Shown piece by piece: positions 33,875-45,693 of a stretch of 64,000 bases of DNA. The notes under the pieces were generated by a model. It had not been told where the DNA came from. It did no database searches and saw only the letters and a list, made by a program, of their open reading frames with translations. How positions within the stretch are numbered: the first letter of the stretch is position 1; each line of letters opens with the position of its first letter. This stretch comes from Phyto melanocephala (Eukaryota > Arthropoda > Insecta > Diptera > Rhinophoridae). The DNA lies in assembly GCA_941918925.1 (NCBI GenBank), contig OW799236.1, positions 12,437,474-12,501,473 of the forward strand, read 5' to 3'. The position numbers were made by a program, and so were the translations under genes.

Positions 33875-34674
33875 TCTATTTATATAAAAATCAATGTGTG
33901 TTTGTATGTTTGTTTGTGCTTTATAGACGGTTAAACGGCTGGACCGATATCCTTGAAATTTTCACAGAATCTTTCTGTATGTCTGGAAGGAACTATAGGC
34001 TAGACTTTGGTTTGAAATTGTTAGTGGGCGGGGTGCCACGCCCTATTAAAGAATAAGTATTAAATATTATATATCACAAAAGTTAATGCAGCTAGAGTCT
34101 TCAAATTAAGTACGGTAAGCTTTGACTCCACACGAGCTTTTGGATAAAAAATGGGCGGACTTGCAATAGTAGGCGTGGCCACATGAATTAAATACTAAAA
34201 TTCGTATATTTGGAAAAGGATATCGATTAGAGTAGTAAAATTTTGCAACAGCAACTTTGACACCCAAATGAACATTTAGGCAAGAAATTGGTGCATTATC
34301 AATAGTGGGCGTGGCACCTACCATATGAGTTAAATACTAAAATTCGTATATCTGGAAAACGATATCGATTACAGTACTTAAATTTTGCAAAATCAACTTT
34401 GGTATTCAAATAAACATTTATGGAAAAAATGGGTACATAAACAGTAGTGGGCGTGGCACTTATCATATGAATTAAATACGAAAATTCGTATATCTGGGAA
34501 ACGATATCGATTAGAGTAGTAAAATTTAGCAAGAGCAACTTTGACACTCAAATGAACATTTAGGCAAGAAAATTTCTTGAAGAAATAGATGCATTAACAA
34601 TAGTGGGCGTGGCACCTGTCATATGAATTAAATACTAAAATTTGGGGTGGCGAAGTACACCGGGTATTAGCTAG
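33875..34674 (+). mobile_element. Helitron-like non-autonomous element, family 2
   Basis: The boundaries satisfy the Helitron rules: 5' TCTATTTATATAAAAATCAA directly after A (33874), and 3' hairpin GGTG-GCGAAGTA-CACC, then GGGTATTAGCTAG, followed by T (34675). After the 5' end come TGTTTGTATGTTTG and ACGGTTAAACGGCTGGACCG, a common opening of such elements. The body has five modules containing GGGCGTGGC or a close form (near 34024, 34171, 34305, 34447, 34603), with AAATACTAAAATTCGTATAT and ACGATATCGATTA between them. It is 800 bp, with no Rep/helicase coding capacity. Confidence 0.75.
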
Positions 34675-36735
34675 TATTAAAATAAAACATTCTAGCAAAA
34701 GGCATACATGTAGAGACAGACAGAGGGATTCTGCTCAAATAATATATCTAGAGCCCTGTAGACGATCAGAATACCTTAAGATGCACATGGAACCCTATTT
34801 CCTGGGCATAAGAAGCCTCTGGGTAATGTTTACAAATATGTAAGAGAATATTGGAAATGAATTCTTATAAATACAAATAATAATAATAATAATAATAATA
34901 ATAATTGAATTTAAAACACACTTAAATTTCTTACATTACTAAAAAAAACACCACACACATGTAAATAATAAAAAAGCATTAAGAAAAAAAAAGGAAAACA
35001 AACACACACATGTATCAGTATGCCAACACAAAAGAGCCTGCAAATATGCTTTATATATTTAATTTGATGCGTTTATTTAATACTCCATTTTCTAATTTGA
35101 AAAAACAGTAACAAACAACATTAGCAACTTGTTTATAAAATATTATAACAAATTTATTTAGTAATTTATGGATAAGCAGCTTGTTTTACTGCACAACTGG
35201 AAATATTACTATTATTTATATATAAATTAGCTAAATGTTATTCATCTATTATTATTTATAAATACAATACAGTGATGGAGTATTTATATAAATTTTATAA
35301 TAGAAATTTTCTACTAAACCATTAAAGAAATATATGTATTTGGAAGTAGGTGCTATTGTAGGTTTTACTGTTAGTATTGGCTATTTAAATAGTAAAATAT
35401 TTGTTTGGTTAGCTAACAGTAAAATATATTATTAAAATTATTTACAAATTGGCAAATATAGTAGCTGGATAATAGATTTCTATAATGTTTAAAAATACTT
35501 GGTTTATTTGTAATTTTAGATAATAATTAATTATATTTATGTTTAATTTTGTGCGAAAGAAAACCATATTTTTCTATAAATATATAATCAGGCATGTCAT
35601 ACCTTCTGTTTGGAATTGCTTTAATTTCGTACTTGTAATTGCAGTTGCTCTTTAGAATCCGTTAAATCTGTATGCTTGTTTTTAAGTATAAATGTTTGCA
35701 TATCTTAAAGTGACAATTTATTATTATTGTTATTTTTATCATTTTTATTTTTATTATTATTATTATTAATAATAATATTATTATAATTTTTTTACATACA
35801 TACATTTTGACCTTTTTATTTTACCCTAAAAGTATGCACACTGAAAGCTATTGAATATGAATAATAAGTATATTAACAAAAGGTAGTGCAAACGATGCAA
35901 ATGATTGCAAAAATTTACTATTTGTTTTAGCACAACAACAAAATGTAAGCATTTGCAATTTGCTTCACTTTACTTTATCTGCACTATCAAAAAGCTTAAG
36001 CGAAATTGGCTGTGCATACTCAGAAGCAAAAAAGTGGCAACTGCAGTTTTTAAAATTTCGACGGTAATTAATTTTGTTTAAAACAAAACTAAACTTACAA
36101 GAAATTTTTTTTTAGGAACAATAAAATTAAAAAGAAAAGAAATTCTTTTGAGAAATATATACTGAATAAACATATTAGTAAAGAACCTTCTTCCAGCAAA
36201 TAAAAATGTATTTTGGGTTAAAAAAAGCACGCTTATGATTTGCCGTTATATGCATAGCAAATCTGCTCTGTGCGAAATTTCATAGGTTTATTCAAGAGTA
36301 CCCTTAATGAAAGTAAAAATGTCTTTTTATTTTTATTCTGGTTAAAGTTCATTTATGCTATTTTTTAACTTTTCTAAAAAAAATGGAAATAAACATTGAG
36401 AAAAATGTAATTTGGCAGAAAAAAGAAAAAGATAAATTCATAAAAAAATACTATGATTCCCTTATTCTTATTTCATTAAATTGTAACATAAATAGTAGTT
36501 TCAAATTACGTATGAGTATAACGATAAAGAGTGTTGATGAAATTGTGGCTGGTTTCGAAAATGCATTCCAATCGGCTAACATCGGAATAATTTATTTATT
36601 TATTTATAATAATGACTACAATTTAATTTAACATAGACAATGTTTTAGAAAAGTTTAATAATAGAATAAAAGAACTAGAACAAAAATGATTTACAAAAAA
36701 TTTAATATATTAAATTTGAATAAATATTAATACAA
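34675..36735. other. AT-rich DNA
   Basis: Contains an ATA/AAT trinucleotide microsatellite at about 34876-34904 and ATT/AAT-rich runs near 35720-35780. The 82-codon frame at 36383-36631 has no support. Confidence 0.45.
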
Positions 36736-37158
36736 CCCAGCAAAGAGAGACATCCAAACTACATATTGAATGCATGAGTTCAACCCATGATGAAGTGATT
36801 CAATTTAGGTGAAACATTAATAGATTTTACATGAACGTGTCATTGGAGAGCATGTATTTATATGAAATAATAATAATAATAAAATAATAATAATAAATTT
36901 CACTCAATTCCAATAAGTGCATGGAAGTGCATGCACAGTACAGTGAAAATAAACCCATGTTTCATGAACAAATAATGTCTGTTTACATGAATCATTCAAG
37001 ATTTTTTTCAGGCATTTGCATGGACTTTGAAGCACTTCACTAAAGGCTAACTATTTTGCATTTGGAAAAGGCATTCGTTATGCCTCCTTTTTTACTTATG
37101 AATTAGAAGTCATGAAAAATGTTATCACGTTGAACTAGTGCAAAATTTTTTTGCTGGG
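36736..37158. mobile_element. Candidate MITE with CCCAGCAAA ends
   Basis: CCCAGCAAA at 36736 is matched by TTTGCTGGG ending at 37158, a perfect 9-bp terminal inverted repeat 423 bp apart. The interior is non-coding with CATGAA/TTCATG-type repeats. No target duplication is obvious. Another CCCAGCAAAT occurs alone at 52879, so the motif alone is weak evidence. Confidence 0.4.
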
Positions 37159-38451
37159 AAATTATAGAAATATCTAAAATAATTACAAATAGCATATAAA
37201 GTTGGCTTCAACATGAGTTATTCTTTTTCTAAAGAAGTAAAATGTCAATCGAGTTTAACTTACTAACAGGCTTTAGCTCTGTGATATGCCTCACTGTATG
37301 GAAAAAACATTTCAAACTAAATAAAGTAAAAAGTTTTACTTTAAAATTTTCAAAAACTGAAATACATTGTTGGCCACAATTTGCCAACTCAAGTTTGCTG
37401 CGGCAATATGGCTAGTAACCGAACAATTACATAGGAGATGTACTGATTTACAATTGGTTAGAAAGTGGCAAACACAACAACGACACAAAAATATCATCTC
37501 ATCTTTAATTAATGCAATTAGGTGTATTTAACTTTCCATTTTATGGCTTTAAAAAAAACAACAATTCCTTTTTTATTTTGCAAAAGATTTTACCTTTGAA
37601 TGCAGAAAACTTTACCGCCCTACCTCTCCATATTGATCTCAAAAATATTTGCTATCACAACCATTTCTCACCTCAAATATCTTGAGGCTTAATAACTTCA
37701 ATGTAAGACCAATTACTTCACATAAACCAACCATTTGGCTTGCTATCGAATGTAAACGGCAAATAACAAGTAAGTGTGCGGTTAGAATTGGGCAACTTTA
37801 ATGTATTTTACAAGGAATCCCTCAAAAGCAATGTATTTCTATTTCACCCATGCAATTGCAGCAATAATACAAATATACACACAAACACACACAAAAATTC
37901 GTGCAGTTGCAAGCATAAGTGCATGCTAGAACAATGTTTTTAATGCATGTCGGCAGACGGGTGTGTGTAGCATATTTAGTGATTGTTATACACTCATATA
38001 CACAGATTTACATTCACTTTATGCAATTGCCAAAACACGACGAAATACAAATACAAAACATTACGAGCTCACCCACTGGAACATCATAAATTTGCACGCA
38101 CAGCAAGCTAAATAAGCTCTCTACATCTTACCGACAGTGTGAAGCTTAAAAATAACCCAGCAGTGTTGTGATGTGTTTAAAACTAACGCAACATAATCTC
38201 AATCTGTCTACAAAAAGGCAAAATTTTAAAACTGACCTACCACACAATCTGATCACATGATTTTAAATTTTTACAAACCATGTCGATCGTTTTTATTTTA
38301 CCTGCTTCAGATTTCGTTGAGTTTGTAACACAAAGTCTTACATATATTAAGATACCACTCAAGCCTTATGTAGCAAGTATTTATATGACGCTCCTGAAAG
38401 TATGCAGCTTTAACGCAACTTATTATAAAAAATAGAAATTCAAAGCAAGAC
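37159..38451. other. AT-rich DNA
   Basis: No supported gene or repeat; somewhat richer in CA than the rest. Confidence 0.4.
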
Positions 38452-38586
38452 CTGGAGGCAAATTACGGCATTCGAACGTGATCGAAATTCGAAAATTCTT
38501 ATTAGAATTTCTATACCTAAAGCACAGCGAACTCGATCGTTCGAGTGAAATTTCGATCGTGATCGAATGCCGTAATTTGGCCCCTG
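38452..38586. mobile_element. Palindromic MITE, 135 bp
   Basis: The left arm CTGGAGGCAAATTACGGCAT and the right arm read in reverse (CAGGGGCCAAATTACGGCAT) match for about 40 bp, continuing through TCGA-x(n)-CGATCGAAATT-type sequence. The centre holds a second small palindrome (GAAAATTCTTATTAGAATTTC, 21 positions). The CAGGGGCC-type end is of the cut-and-paste DNA transposon kind, but I cannot assign a superfamily. Partial copies lie at 28333-28380 and 43254-43287. Confidence 0.65.
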
Positions 38587-39634
38587 ATAAATCAATTAAG
38601 TTTTTTATTTCCTTGATTTCAAAATTATTATTTTTTATATCACATACTTTGTGTGAAATAACTAAAATTGCTCAACATATTTCACAAATTACCCGGCAAA
38701 TTTAATTCAGCCCTCGAACATGATTTATCTCTTTAACATTACTGATATATTGATTACACATTGGAAATTGCCTAAGAAACTTTTGACATAAATATTATAA
38801 AAACAAATGTTATAAATACCAAAATAATCATAACAAGCCTAAAAGACTGCACGAACTTATTTAAGTTAAAAAGCACTACTTTTGTCGAAAGTCTTAACAA
38901 CAAGTCCGATTTATTTTTTTCGTCTTTCAGATGACACTTAATTTTATTTGGCAACATTAAATTGAAGGTGCACTTACTGTTTTTGCCGGTCATAGTTCAA
39001 CATGTTTACTTTGACAAAAGTGTCATGGCCTAGCGGTTTTCGGGTTTTCTCTTAAACTACGGTTTAGTACACAACCAGCATCATACCCAACACCAGTGTA
39101 TATGGACAACTAGTTGAATTTGTAATATACCTTCATGACCCGGCTGCCAATTTAGAACATCCATCATTTAAACTCAAAACATTTTAACTGTGGGTTTTCT
39201 AATGTACACATCCTTCTTGTACCTCAGCACTAGACAAGGACCATGTAGCCTTACAACAACAGCTAGAAGTGTTCGTGGCAAGTGAGCGATTCTTTTTGGA
39301 TTTTTTTTTCTCTTTTTGTAACTAGTGCTGCTATTGCTGAGATATGGACAATTTCTGCTTGGAAATGGAAATTACTTGATGTACAGCATGTGTTTTGTTT
39401 TTGTATTGTATCTCAGCGGCATCTTGTAGAATCATAAAATGTACTCGACTGCAGGATATTGTTAGCAATGCGAGTGTTAGGGCATATGCAGCAATTTCTT
39501 AGTGTTCTTTGGTTGCAACATTAGAACAGGCATATTGGAGGAGGGGATTCGTAAAATTTTACCACAAATTTGTTATATGAAAACAAAAATTTAAAGAGCA
39601 ATAAAAATTAAAAGGAAGCGGAACAAAACAAGAA
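38587..39634. other. Ordinary AT-rich DNA
   Basis: No supported feature; short frames without motifs. Confidence 0.4.
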
Positions 39635-39782
39635 TTGTATAAAAACTGAACTAGAAATAAACTTAAACTTAACAAAGCTGCAACAGAGCTTTTCTAGAAA
39701 TATACATGAACTACATCGCAATCGAAATAAAATCAAAACTGAACTAGGAGATGACTACGAATGAGCTAGAGTCGAATAAAAA

Positions 39783-40400
39783 ACAAGTAAGAGCGTTATA
39801 TTCGGCCGTGCCGAATCTTATATACCCTTCACAACGTGTAGTCATGCAATAATAATAGTTTGTGTCGCCATTCATTCATTAAAAAAAAATAATAATAAAA
39901 ATATAAATAATATATTAAATAAAAAATAAAAAAAAAAATAAAAAAAAATTAAAAAAAAATTTAATTAAATTAAATTAAATTTTTTTTGGCTCAGCTGGGA
40001 TTCGATGCCACGTTTTCCCTAACCAGTATACACGTTTGTATGTATGTATGCTGTTGTTGTAATGTTGTTTTTGTGAAAAAAAAATCGAGGTGGTCGTGGG
40101 TTTTTGCTCATATCTCAGTTGTTTATGTACCGATGTTTCTGATTTTCAATACCGATCTACTCCCGAATATTTCTGATATTTTAATACCTTACCGGGGTCC
40201 AACCTATGTCGGGGGGCTTCAAAAAGTTGATTTCAACATACACACGGACAGACGGACAGACTGACAGGGCTTAATCGACTCCCCTATTCATAAGCTTTCA
40301 GAAAATATATACTTTATGGGGTCGGAAATGAAAATTGTAGAAATTTCACACGGAATGACAAACCTATATATACCCTTTTTCACTGTGTGAAGGGTATAAT
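39783..40400 (+). mobile_element. mini-me/DINE-1-like repeat, most complete copy
   Basis: Starts ACAAGTAAGAGCGTTATATT then CGGCCGTGCCGAATC, includes an A/T-only tract of about 100 bp (39880-39985), GGCTCAGCTGGGATTCGATG, a GTCY microsatellite read on this strand as GGACAGACGGACAGACTGAC (40249-40268), and ACTTTATGGGGTCGGAAATG. It ends in a hairpin (TACCCTTTTTCAC-TG-TGTGAAGGGTA). The 618-bp unit serves as reference for the other copies in the window. Confidence 0.8.
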
Positions 40401-40496
40401 GAACTACAACTGAACTAGATCTAAGACAGAATTGAAGTTGTACTTAACAAGAACTGAAGAACTGAACTCAAACTGAGTTTGTATTGAGCTAGAACT

Positions 40497-40612
40497 AAGC
40501 AAGTAAAAGTGCTATATTTGGCTGTACAGAACCTGATAACACTCTGTAATTGACTAGACAAATCCTTTTCTTTGATACCCACATCGATGAGGTTAGAAAA
40601 ATTATTCGCATT
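40497..40612 (+). mobile_element. Partial mini-me-like repeat (5' piece)
   Basis: CAAGTAAAAGTGCTATATTT then GGCTGTACAGAACCTGATAA matches the start of the family. It then continues into CTAGACAAATCC and TTTGATACCCACATCGATGA, resembling the internal modules of the copies at 45-47 and 50 kb. Confidence 0.6.
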
Positions 40613-40880
40613 TTAGTTTAACCAACTAAATGACAACTGAACAAAAACGTTACTAGAGCTATTCTATAACTGTCTTACTAGAGCTAATCTATAACTGTGA
40701 ACTAATCTTAAACAGAATTAGAACTTTAATTGGTATTGAACTACAACTGCAGTACAACTGTAGTTGAATTGACACTGAAATAAAAGTGTAGCTGAACAGC
40801 AACTGAACTAGAACTCAATTGGAATTGAACTTAAATTGAATACTTAACTAGGACTCAACTACAACTAGAACAAAACTTGA

Positions 40881-41932
40881 CTTGAAAAATAATTTACTTT
40901 ACCTTTAGCTGTGTTTGAGTTGAATTTCAATTTAACTAGCATTGAAACAGTGCAATCGTGTGCTACTGAATTGTGTATATAATTATAATAGCTTCTTAAA
41001 AAACAACTGCCACTTTTTCGTTTTCCAGTGACATGAGTCTGTAAATGTATTATATAACAATTCCTATTTTTTAATGTCATACAAATATACGTTAAGCGAT
41101 TTTTATTCTTAAGTCTTAATTAATTTATTTAATAAATTTTTTTTGCTAAAACAAAAATGTTGTCTGCATTTATTTCATCAATTACTACTTAATGAACTTT
41201 TCTTGTTATAATTTAAGTAATTTCCGACGGATTTTTCTTTTTTCGTTCATATTTACTAAAAGTAATCATTAATTAAAGCCTATGAAAAACATTAACTGAC
41301 TAATGCTAACTAATTTACTGTCAATTAAATAATAAGTTAAATTTAAATAGACATGACGATAACTAGCTACCAAATAACACAGGAAAGAATTAAAAGCCAT
41401 GTCAAACAATAATTTTTTTTTGCTAAAAACAAATTTTTAATTTTCATTGCTGTAGACAAAAATTAGAGAGAAAAACGTAGCGGGATGTGTCAGGTAGAAA
41501 TATGTGTGCGTACAAGCATTTGATTAAATTGAAAAGTGTGTGTGTGAGTATGTGTGTGTGAGCGAGTGTGAGCTGGTGTTTAAGGAAATGCTTTTATGTT
41601 TCCTCTAATGAAACACACCAATAAAAGTGTACAAACATTTTCACACACATACATGCCCATGTGTGTGTGTGTATATACATTCATTAATGTGATGTGTACT
41701 CTTCTAATGAATACTAATGAGGAAAATGCTTACCAAATGTATAAAATGCGACAAAAATAACAGCAACAAAACAAAAAAAAACGTAAATTGTTTTGTATTT
41801 AAAGGAAACAGAAATTAGCCACATAATCATCTAAATAGTACTTCTATATTTAACAGAGATGTTTAAAAATTTAAATTGAATTGACATACAGTTGTTGTAC
41901 GAGGAGGATACAATTGTATTTATTTAATTACT
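40881..41932. other. AT-rich DNA with a GT-rich patch
   Basis: GTGTGTGTGAGTATGTGTGT occurs near 41537-41556 and short GT/CA runs lie near 41640-41672. Nothing else supported. Confidence 0.45.
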
Positions 41933-42052
41933 AACTGCCGTATTCATAAAAATATTTTAGGTTTACTAAAGGCTTATTTGACAAATCTCTCCAAAACATC
42001 TGTCAAATAAGGCTTAAATAAACCTTAAATATTTTGTATGATTATGGCAGTT
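41933..42052. repeat. Fold-back MITE, 120 bp
   Basis: Left arm AACTGCCGTATTCATAAAAA then TATTTTAGGTTTACTAAAGG and CTTATTTGACA is complementary, with few mismatches, to the right arm (reverse: AACTGCCATAATCATACAAA, ATATTTAAGGTTTATTTAAG, CCTTATTTGACAG). Arms are about 50 bp with a loop of about 18 bp. No coding potential; a transcript would form a long hairpin. Confidence 0.8.
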
Positions 42053-43253
42053 AAAATGAATATAGAAACTAGCTATAGCAGTACTAAAATATTTATTATC
42101 ATACAATAAAAAATAATAATAAACATTTATAGTTGGAAACCACTTTCTGGAAATATATATGTAAGCAAAACATTTATAAAGTCGACTAAAAAATAATAAA
42201 AATATATAACAACCATCGTAGCTAATGCAGTTACAAGTTCACTTGGCTCTCCGCTTGCCCCTTTGCGTATGCTATAATTTTGTTTATATTCTTTTGTAAT
42301 GTAAATATATGTGAACGAATACATATGACTGGTTGGTTGGGTTTTGATGGTCGAATGTTTATTATGGTGTGAATATGATATAAACTTGTTTTGTGTATAA
42401 AAGTTTATTATAAAACCAACATCACCAACGCCAACATCAAAGCACACACAGATACCACTACCACACGAACACTTATAGATATTACACAGTACACACTTGC
42501 AAACATGCACAGTATGTAGTCATCAGCATCATCGACACCACAGTCAGAGTCAATGATGAGAATGCTCTAGTACATTACATGTAAAAAAAAAACTATAACA
42601 ACAAATTTATATAAAAATTACGACGTACGTACATATATAACAAAAAAAAAAAACTGTTGTTTAATAAAGACAAAAATAGCAACAATAATACAAACAGTAA
42701 CAGCAAGAAATTAAGTTTGAAAAAAAAAACAGCAATTCACACTTGATTTTTGATACTTCCTCAACTGCCAGTATATTTTTCTACACCTCTAGACAAATGT
42801 ACACATGTTTATATGCTTAGTTGTATGCTCATAAATGTGTATGAACATAAAAGAAGCCAAAACCATTTATCTTTAACATTATTACTATGGCCTACTGTTA
42901 GAGTTGCTATTGCTCACGTTAAAGTAGTAAAAACAACAAACGGCTTTTGGTAGTGGTTTGTAAAGCCTACCTTATCCTTTCCCTCTATGGTATGAGGCAT
43001 AAAATGGAAGACCGCATGCATTTCAATTAACTTTACGCATACTAAGTTCGCACAAATAAATAAAAATATTTTCACATGTTCGCTAACAAACGTAAATTCT
43101 TACAGTGGGAGATACAAAATTTTACACACCATGTGGCGAAAAGGAAAACTAGATCGATCCAATAAGAATAAATAAAGCAATAGTGGAGCCAAATCAGGGC
43201 ATGGATATGCAAGAATCTAAATACAAAAAGGACGGTAAACAACAACGGTTCAA
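42053..43253. other. AT-rich DNA
   Basis: The minus-strand 127-codon frame (42127-42510) reads through CA-rich sequence and has a low-complexity Cys/Tyr content; I regard it as chance. Nothing else supported. Confidence 0.4.
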
Positions 43254-43287
43254 TTAAATTTCAATAGTAATCGAATGCCTTAATATT
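43254..43287. repeat. Half copy of the 38.45-kb MITE
   Basis: AAATTTCAATAGTAATCGAA then TGCCTTAAT follows the right arm of 38452-38586 (GAAATTTCGATCGTGATCGAATGCCGTAAT). Confidence 0.35.
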
Positions 43288-43289
43288 CT

Positions 43290-43545
43290 TTTTAAAATAG
43301 GTAGAACTGACTAGAACCAAACATTATTATCAAAAATTCAACTAAAATGAATAGGACTGAGCTGAAACTGGTGTCGAACTGCAATAGAACTGAAGAAAAA
43401 CTAAACTAGAATCAAACTGAAACAAAAGTAAAACATGTTTAATTCTTTTAAACCAGACCTGAGTCAAAGATGTATTAGAACTATATAAACTAGAACCAAT
43501 GCAGAACTAAAGTTAAACGGAATTAATTTGTGTAGAACTTAACTC
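43290..43545 (+). repeat. Degenerate GAACTA/GAACTG satellite, block 4
   Basis: Units such as GAACTGACTAGAACC, ACTGAGCTGAAACTG, GAACTGAAGAAAAACTAAAC and GAACTATATAAACTAGAACC dominate. Same orientation as the 39.6-kb block. Confidence 0.6.
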
Positions 43546-43676
43546 TCATGAAAATAGGGCTTAAATAATCTCTAAGCCACAAACCTTTCACGTGGCGTTA
43601 GTCAACTTTTATGCTTAACGATTCAGTAACACATTCAAAGTATTTTATATTCCACGAATATTTAATAACTACATAT

Positions 43677-44535
43677 GGGCATTTCCATGAATATGTCAAC
43701 CACGACTGTAAAAATAAAAACTCTTGAAAGTTTTTCAATACAACTTATCCAATTTTACCATGCGCAGGTATTAAGAGCTTATTAAATTATTGGAAGAGCA
43801 ATAAAAACAGTTTAATCTGATTATCTGTTTGACTTATTTTAAAGAATTGCAATCAACTAATTTTTTAGCGACTAAATTGTAAAAATAAATTGTAATTGTA
43901 AATATTCCTTAACAACAATTAACAAGATCCATTAGAAAAAAGGAAAATATAGAGTCCAATTAGCGGTATTTTTTTTGATTTCCCTGAGATGTTATTTTAA
44001 TGTCACGTACGTAGTGCAAAAACATTATTTGCCTCCGTTATTCGTTTTTAAATAGTCGCAAGAGCACCTAATTTAGAATTTAACTTTTTTGCTTAACGTA
44101 ATATAAACTTTATTACCTAAGAATACTATTAGAGAAAAATCTGTCACGTACGATATGCCACGAACGATATTAAATTAAATTTACTATAAAATCATTTAAA
44201 GATTGTTTTCCATCAAGTATGATGGATTTTAAATGAAAAATATTTGGTTTAGTGTAAGAAATTCAAAAAACAAAAAAATACCTCCCAAGATTCGCAGATT
44301 TTTTCATATTTCCATGTATACCTCAAAATCACTTCTATTTTATGTCAACGATATATTCTTATTTTTCTGGATATTTTAGACAAAAATGATTCGAATATAA
44401 TTAATTTCCTTTTTAAATAAAGTACCCTTTGAATGGAACATAAAGATCTAATTTTGTTTCAGTTACTCTTACTTTTGCAAAAATTACTCCACTTTATAGG
44501 AGTACAAGTGTCACGTACGATGACATGGAAGTGCC
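43677..44535. mobile_element. Candidate DNA transposon, GGGCAYTTCCATG ends
   Basis: Left end ATATGGGCATTTCCATGAAT (from 43673) and right end in reverse ATATGGGCACTTCCATGTCA match over about 17 bp. ATAT flanks GGGC on both sides and might be the target duplication or part of the TIR. The right half carries TGTCACGTACG three times (44001, 44142, 44509) plus a CCACGAACGATATT variant. 859 bp, no coding capacity. Superfamily unknown. Confidence 0.55.
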
Positions 44536-44539
44536 CATA

Positions 44540-44958
44540 TATATTAGCTTTTCCAACGTCATCACTTTACCACCATTTCATGCCATATACTCAATTTGTT
44601 CATTGGTTCGTCAGTCATTCTGTTAGACGGCCAAAGAGACCAGTTAGTCAACCAGTTAGTAAAGCAAACCAACATATTAACCGAAATACCACTCTATCAC
44701 TTTGTTTATGATGCGTACGTACAGTTTTTATTATTTTTTTCCTCGTTTATAAATTTTCAAACAACTTCCGGCTAAAAATAAAAAAAAAAACATTTTACTG
44801 GATGCGTTGCTGGCGTTCCTTAGTTGGTTTGTTTTTGCTTATAGCGCAAGTGGTAGTAATAATATATGACAGACAAGCAAAATATGAACAATATGTGGAT
44901 AAAATGGATTTTCAGTTTTTTGCTTGTATATCCTTACAAAATTAACCACTTAAAGGAG
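44540..44958. other. AT-rich DNA
   Basis: Nothing supported. Confidence 0.35.
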
Positions 44959-45693
44959 TTACAAGTCAGAATGCTATATTTGGCCGTGCCCTATCTGAAA
45001 ATACCCTCATCATATCATATATCGATGGTTTAATATAAAAAAACAAAATCGCGTTTTTAACGTTTTGTAATACTCCTCATACAAACACATCAATCCTAAA
45101 AAATTTAGTAAGTTATAGTCGAAAATAACAGATTTATAGCCAGTTAAAATAGATCTGTGTCATTTTATTCTTGTCAATTTTATTCAGTTTTTTCCGTTTT
45201 GCGTAAAGAAACAGGAAACCGAGATAAGGCTTTTTTATATTAAGCCATCGATATGTATAGATATACGCACATTGATCCAATCTTAGCATAGCTTAGATTT
45301 AATGTTATTTACAATTTTGCTTTACTATTTCGAATGCCATGTTTGTTTTTGAGTTTCTAGATAGTTATAGATAGTTGTATTCTAATAGTCAAGACCTTGA
45401 ATTTGAATATTAATGGGTAAAGAAAAAAATTATCCGTCATGTTAAATTTTAGCTTTTCATAGTTTATTTTATTAAACTGGTTACGCCCTTTCATTCGAAA
45501 CCCATATTGTTGAGGTTTAAGGGGGTAAAGCCGTACTATTTTTAACCCATATATCTGGTCGTTTATTTTAGACGCCATCTTGGATTTTAACACTTTCTTT
45601 ACTTACTGTACGGTCTACGATCCTTTTTTTTTGACACCAATATTGAGGGGGTTGAAGTGAATAGATTTTTTATTAATTGATCTAACTTATATA

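Larger units (their letters stand above)
39635..40880 (+). repeat. Degenerate GAACTA/GAACTG satellite, block 3, interrupted
   Basis: Two arms, 39635-39782 and 40400-40880, are filled with units such as AACTGAACTAGAA, GAACTGAAGAACTGAACTC and CAACTGAACTAGAACTCAAT. Between them lies a mini-me-like element, and a second partial one lies at 40497-40612. The arms are the same repeat and orientation, so the insertions appear to have split one tract. Confidence 0.7.

Noticed and set aside
34876..34904. Trinucleotide run as a possible coding repeat
   Set aside because: A plain AAT/ATA microsatellite in non-coding sequence.
39880..39985. A/T-only tract as a possible origin or scaffold attachment region
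   Set aside because: It is the internal A/T tract of the mini-me-like repeat and has an equivalent in other copies, so no special function is needed.
42127..42510. 127-codon minus-strand frame, one of the longest in the window
   Set aside because: Low-complexity composition from CA/AT-rich DNA, no recognisable domain, no supporting signals.
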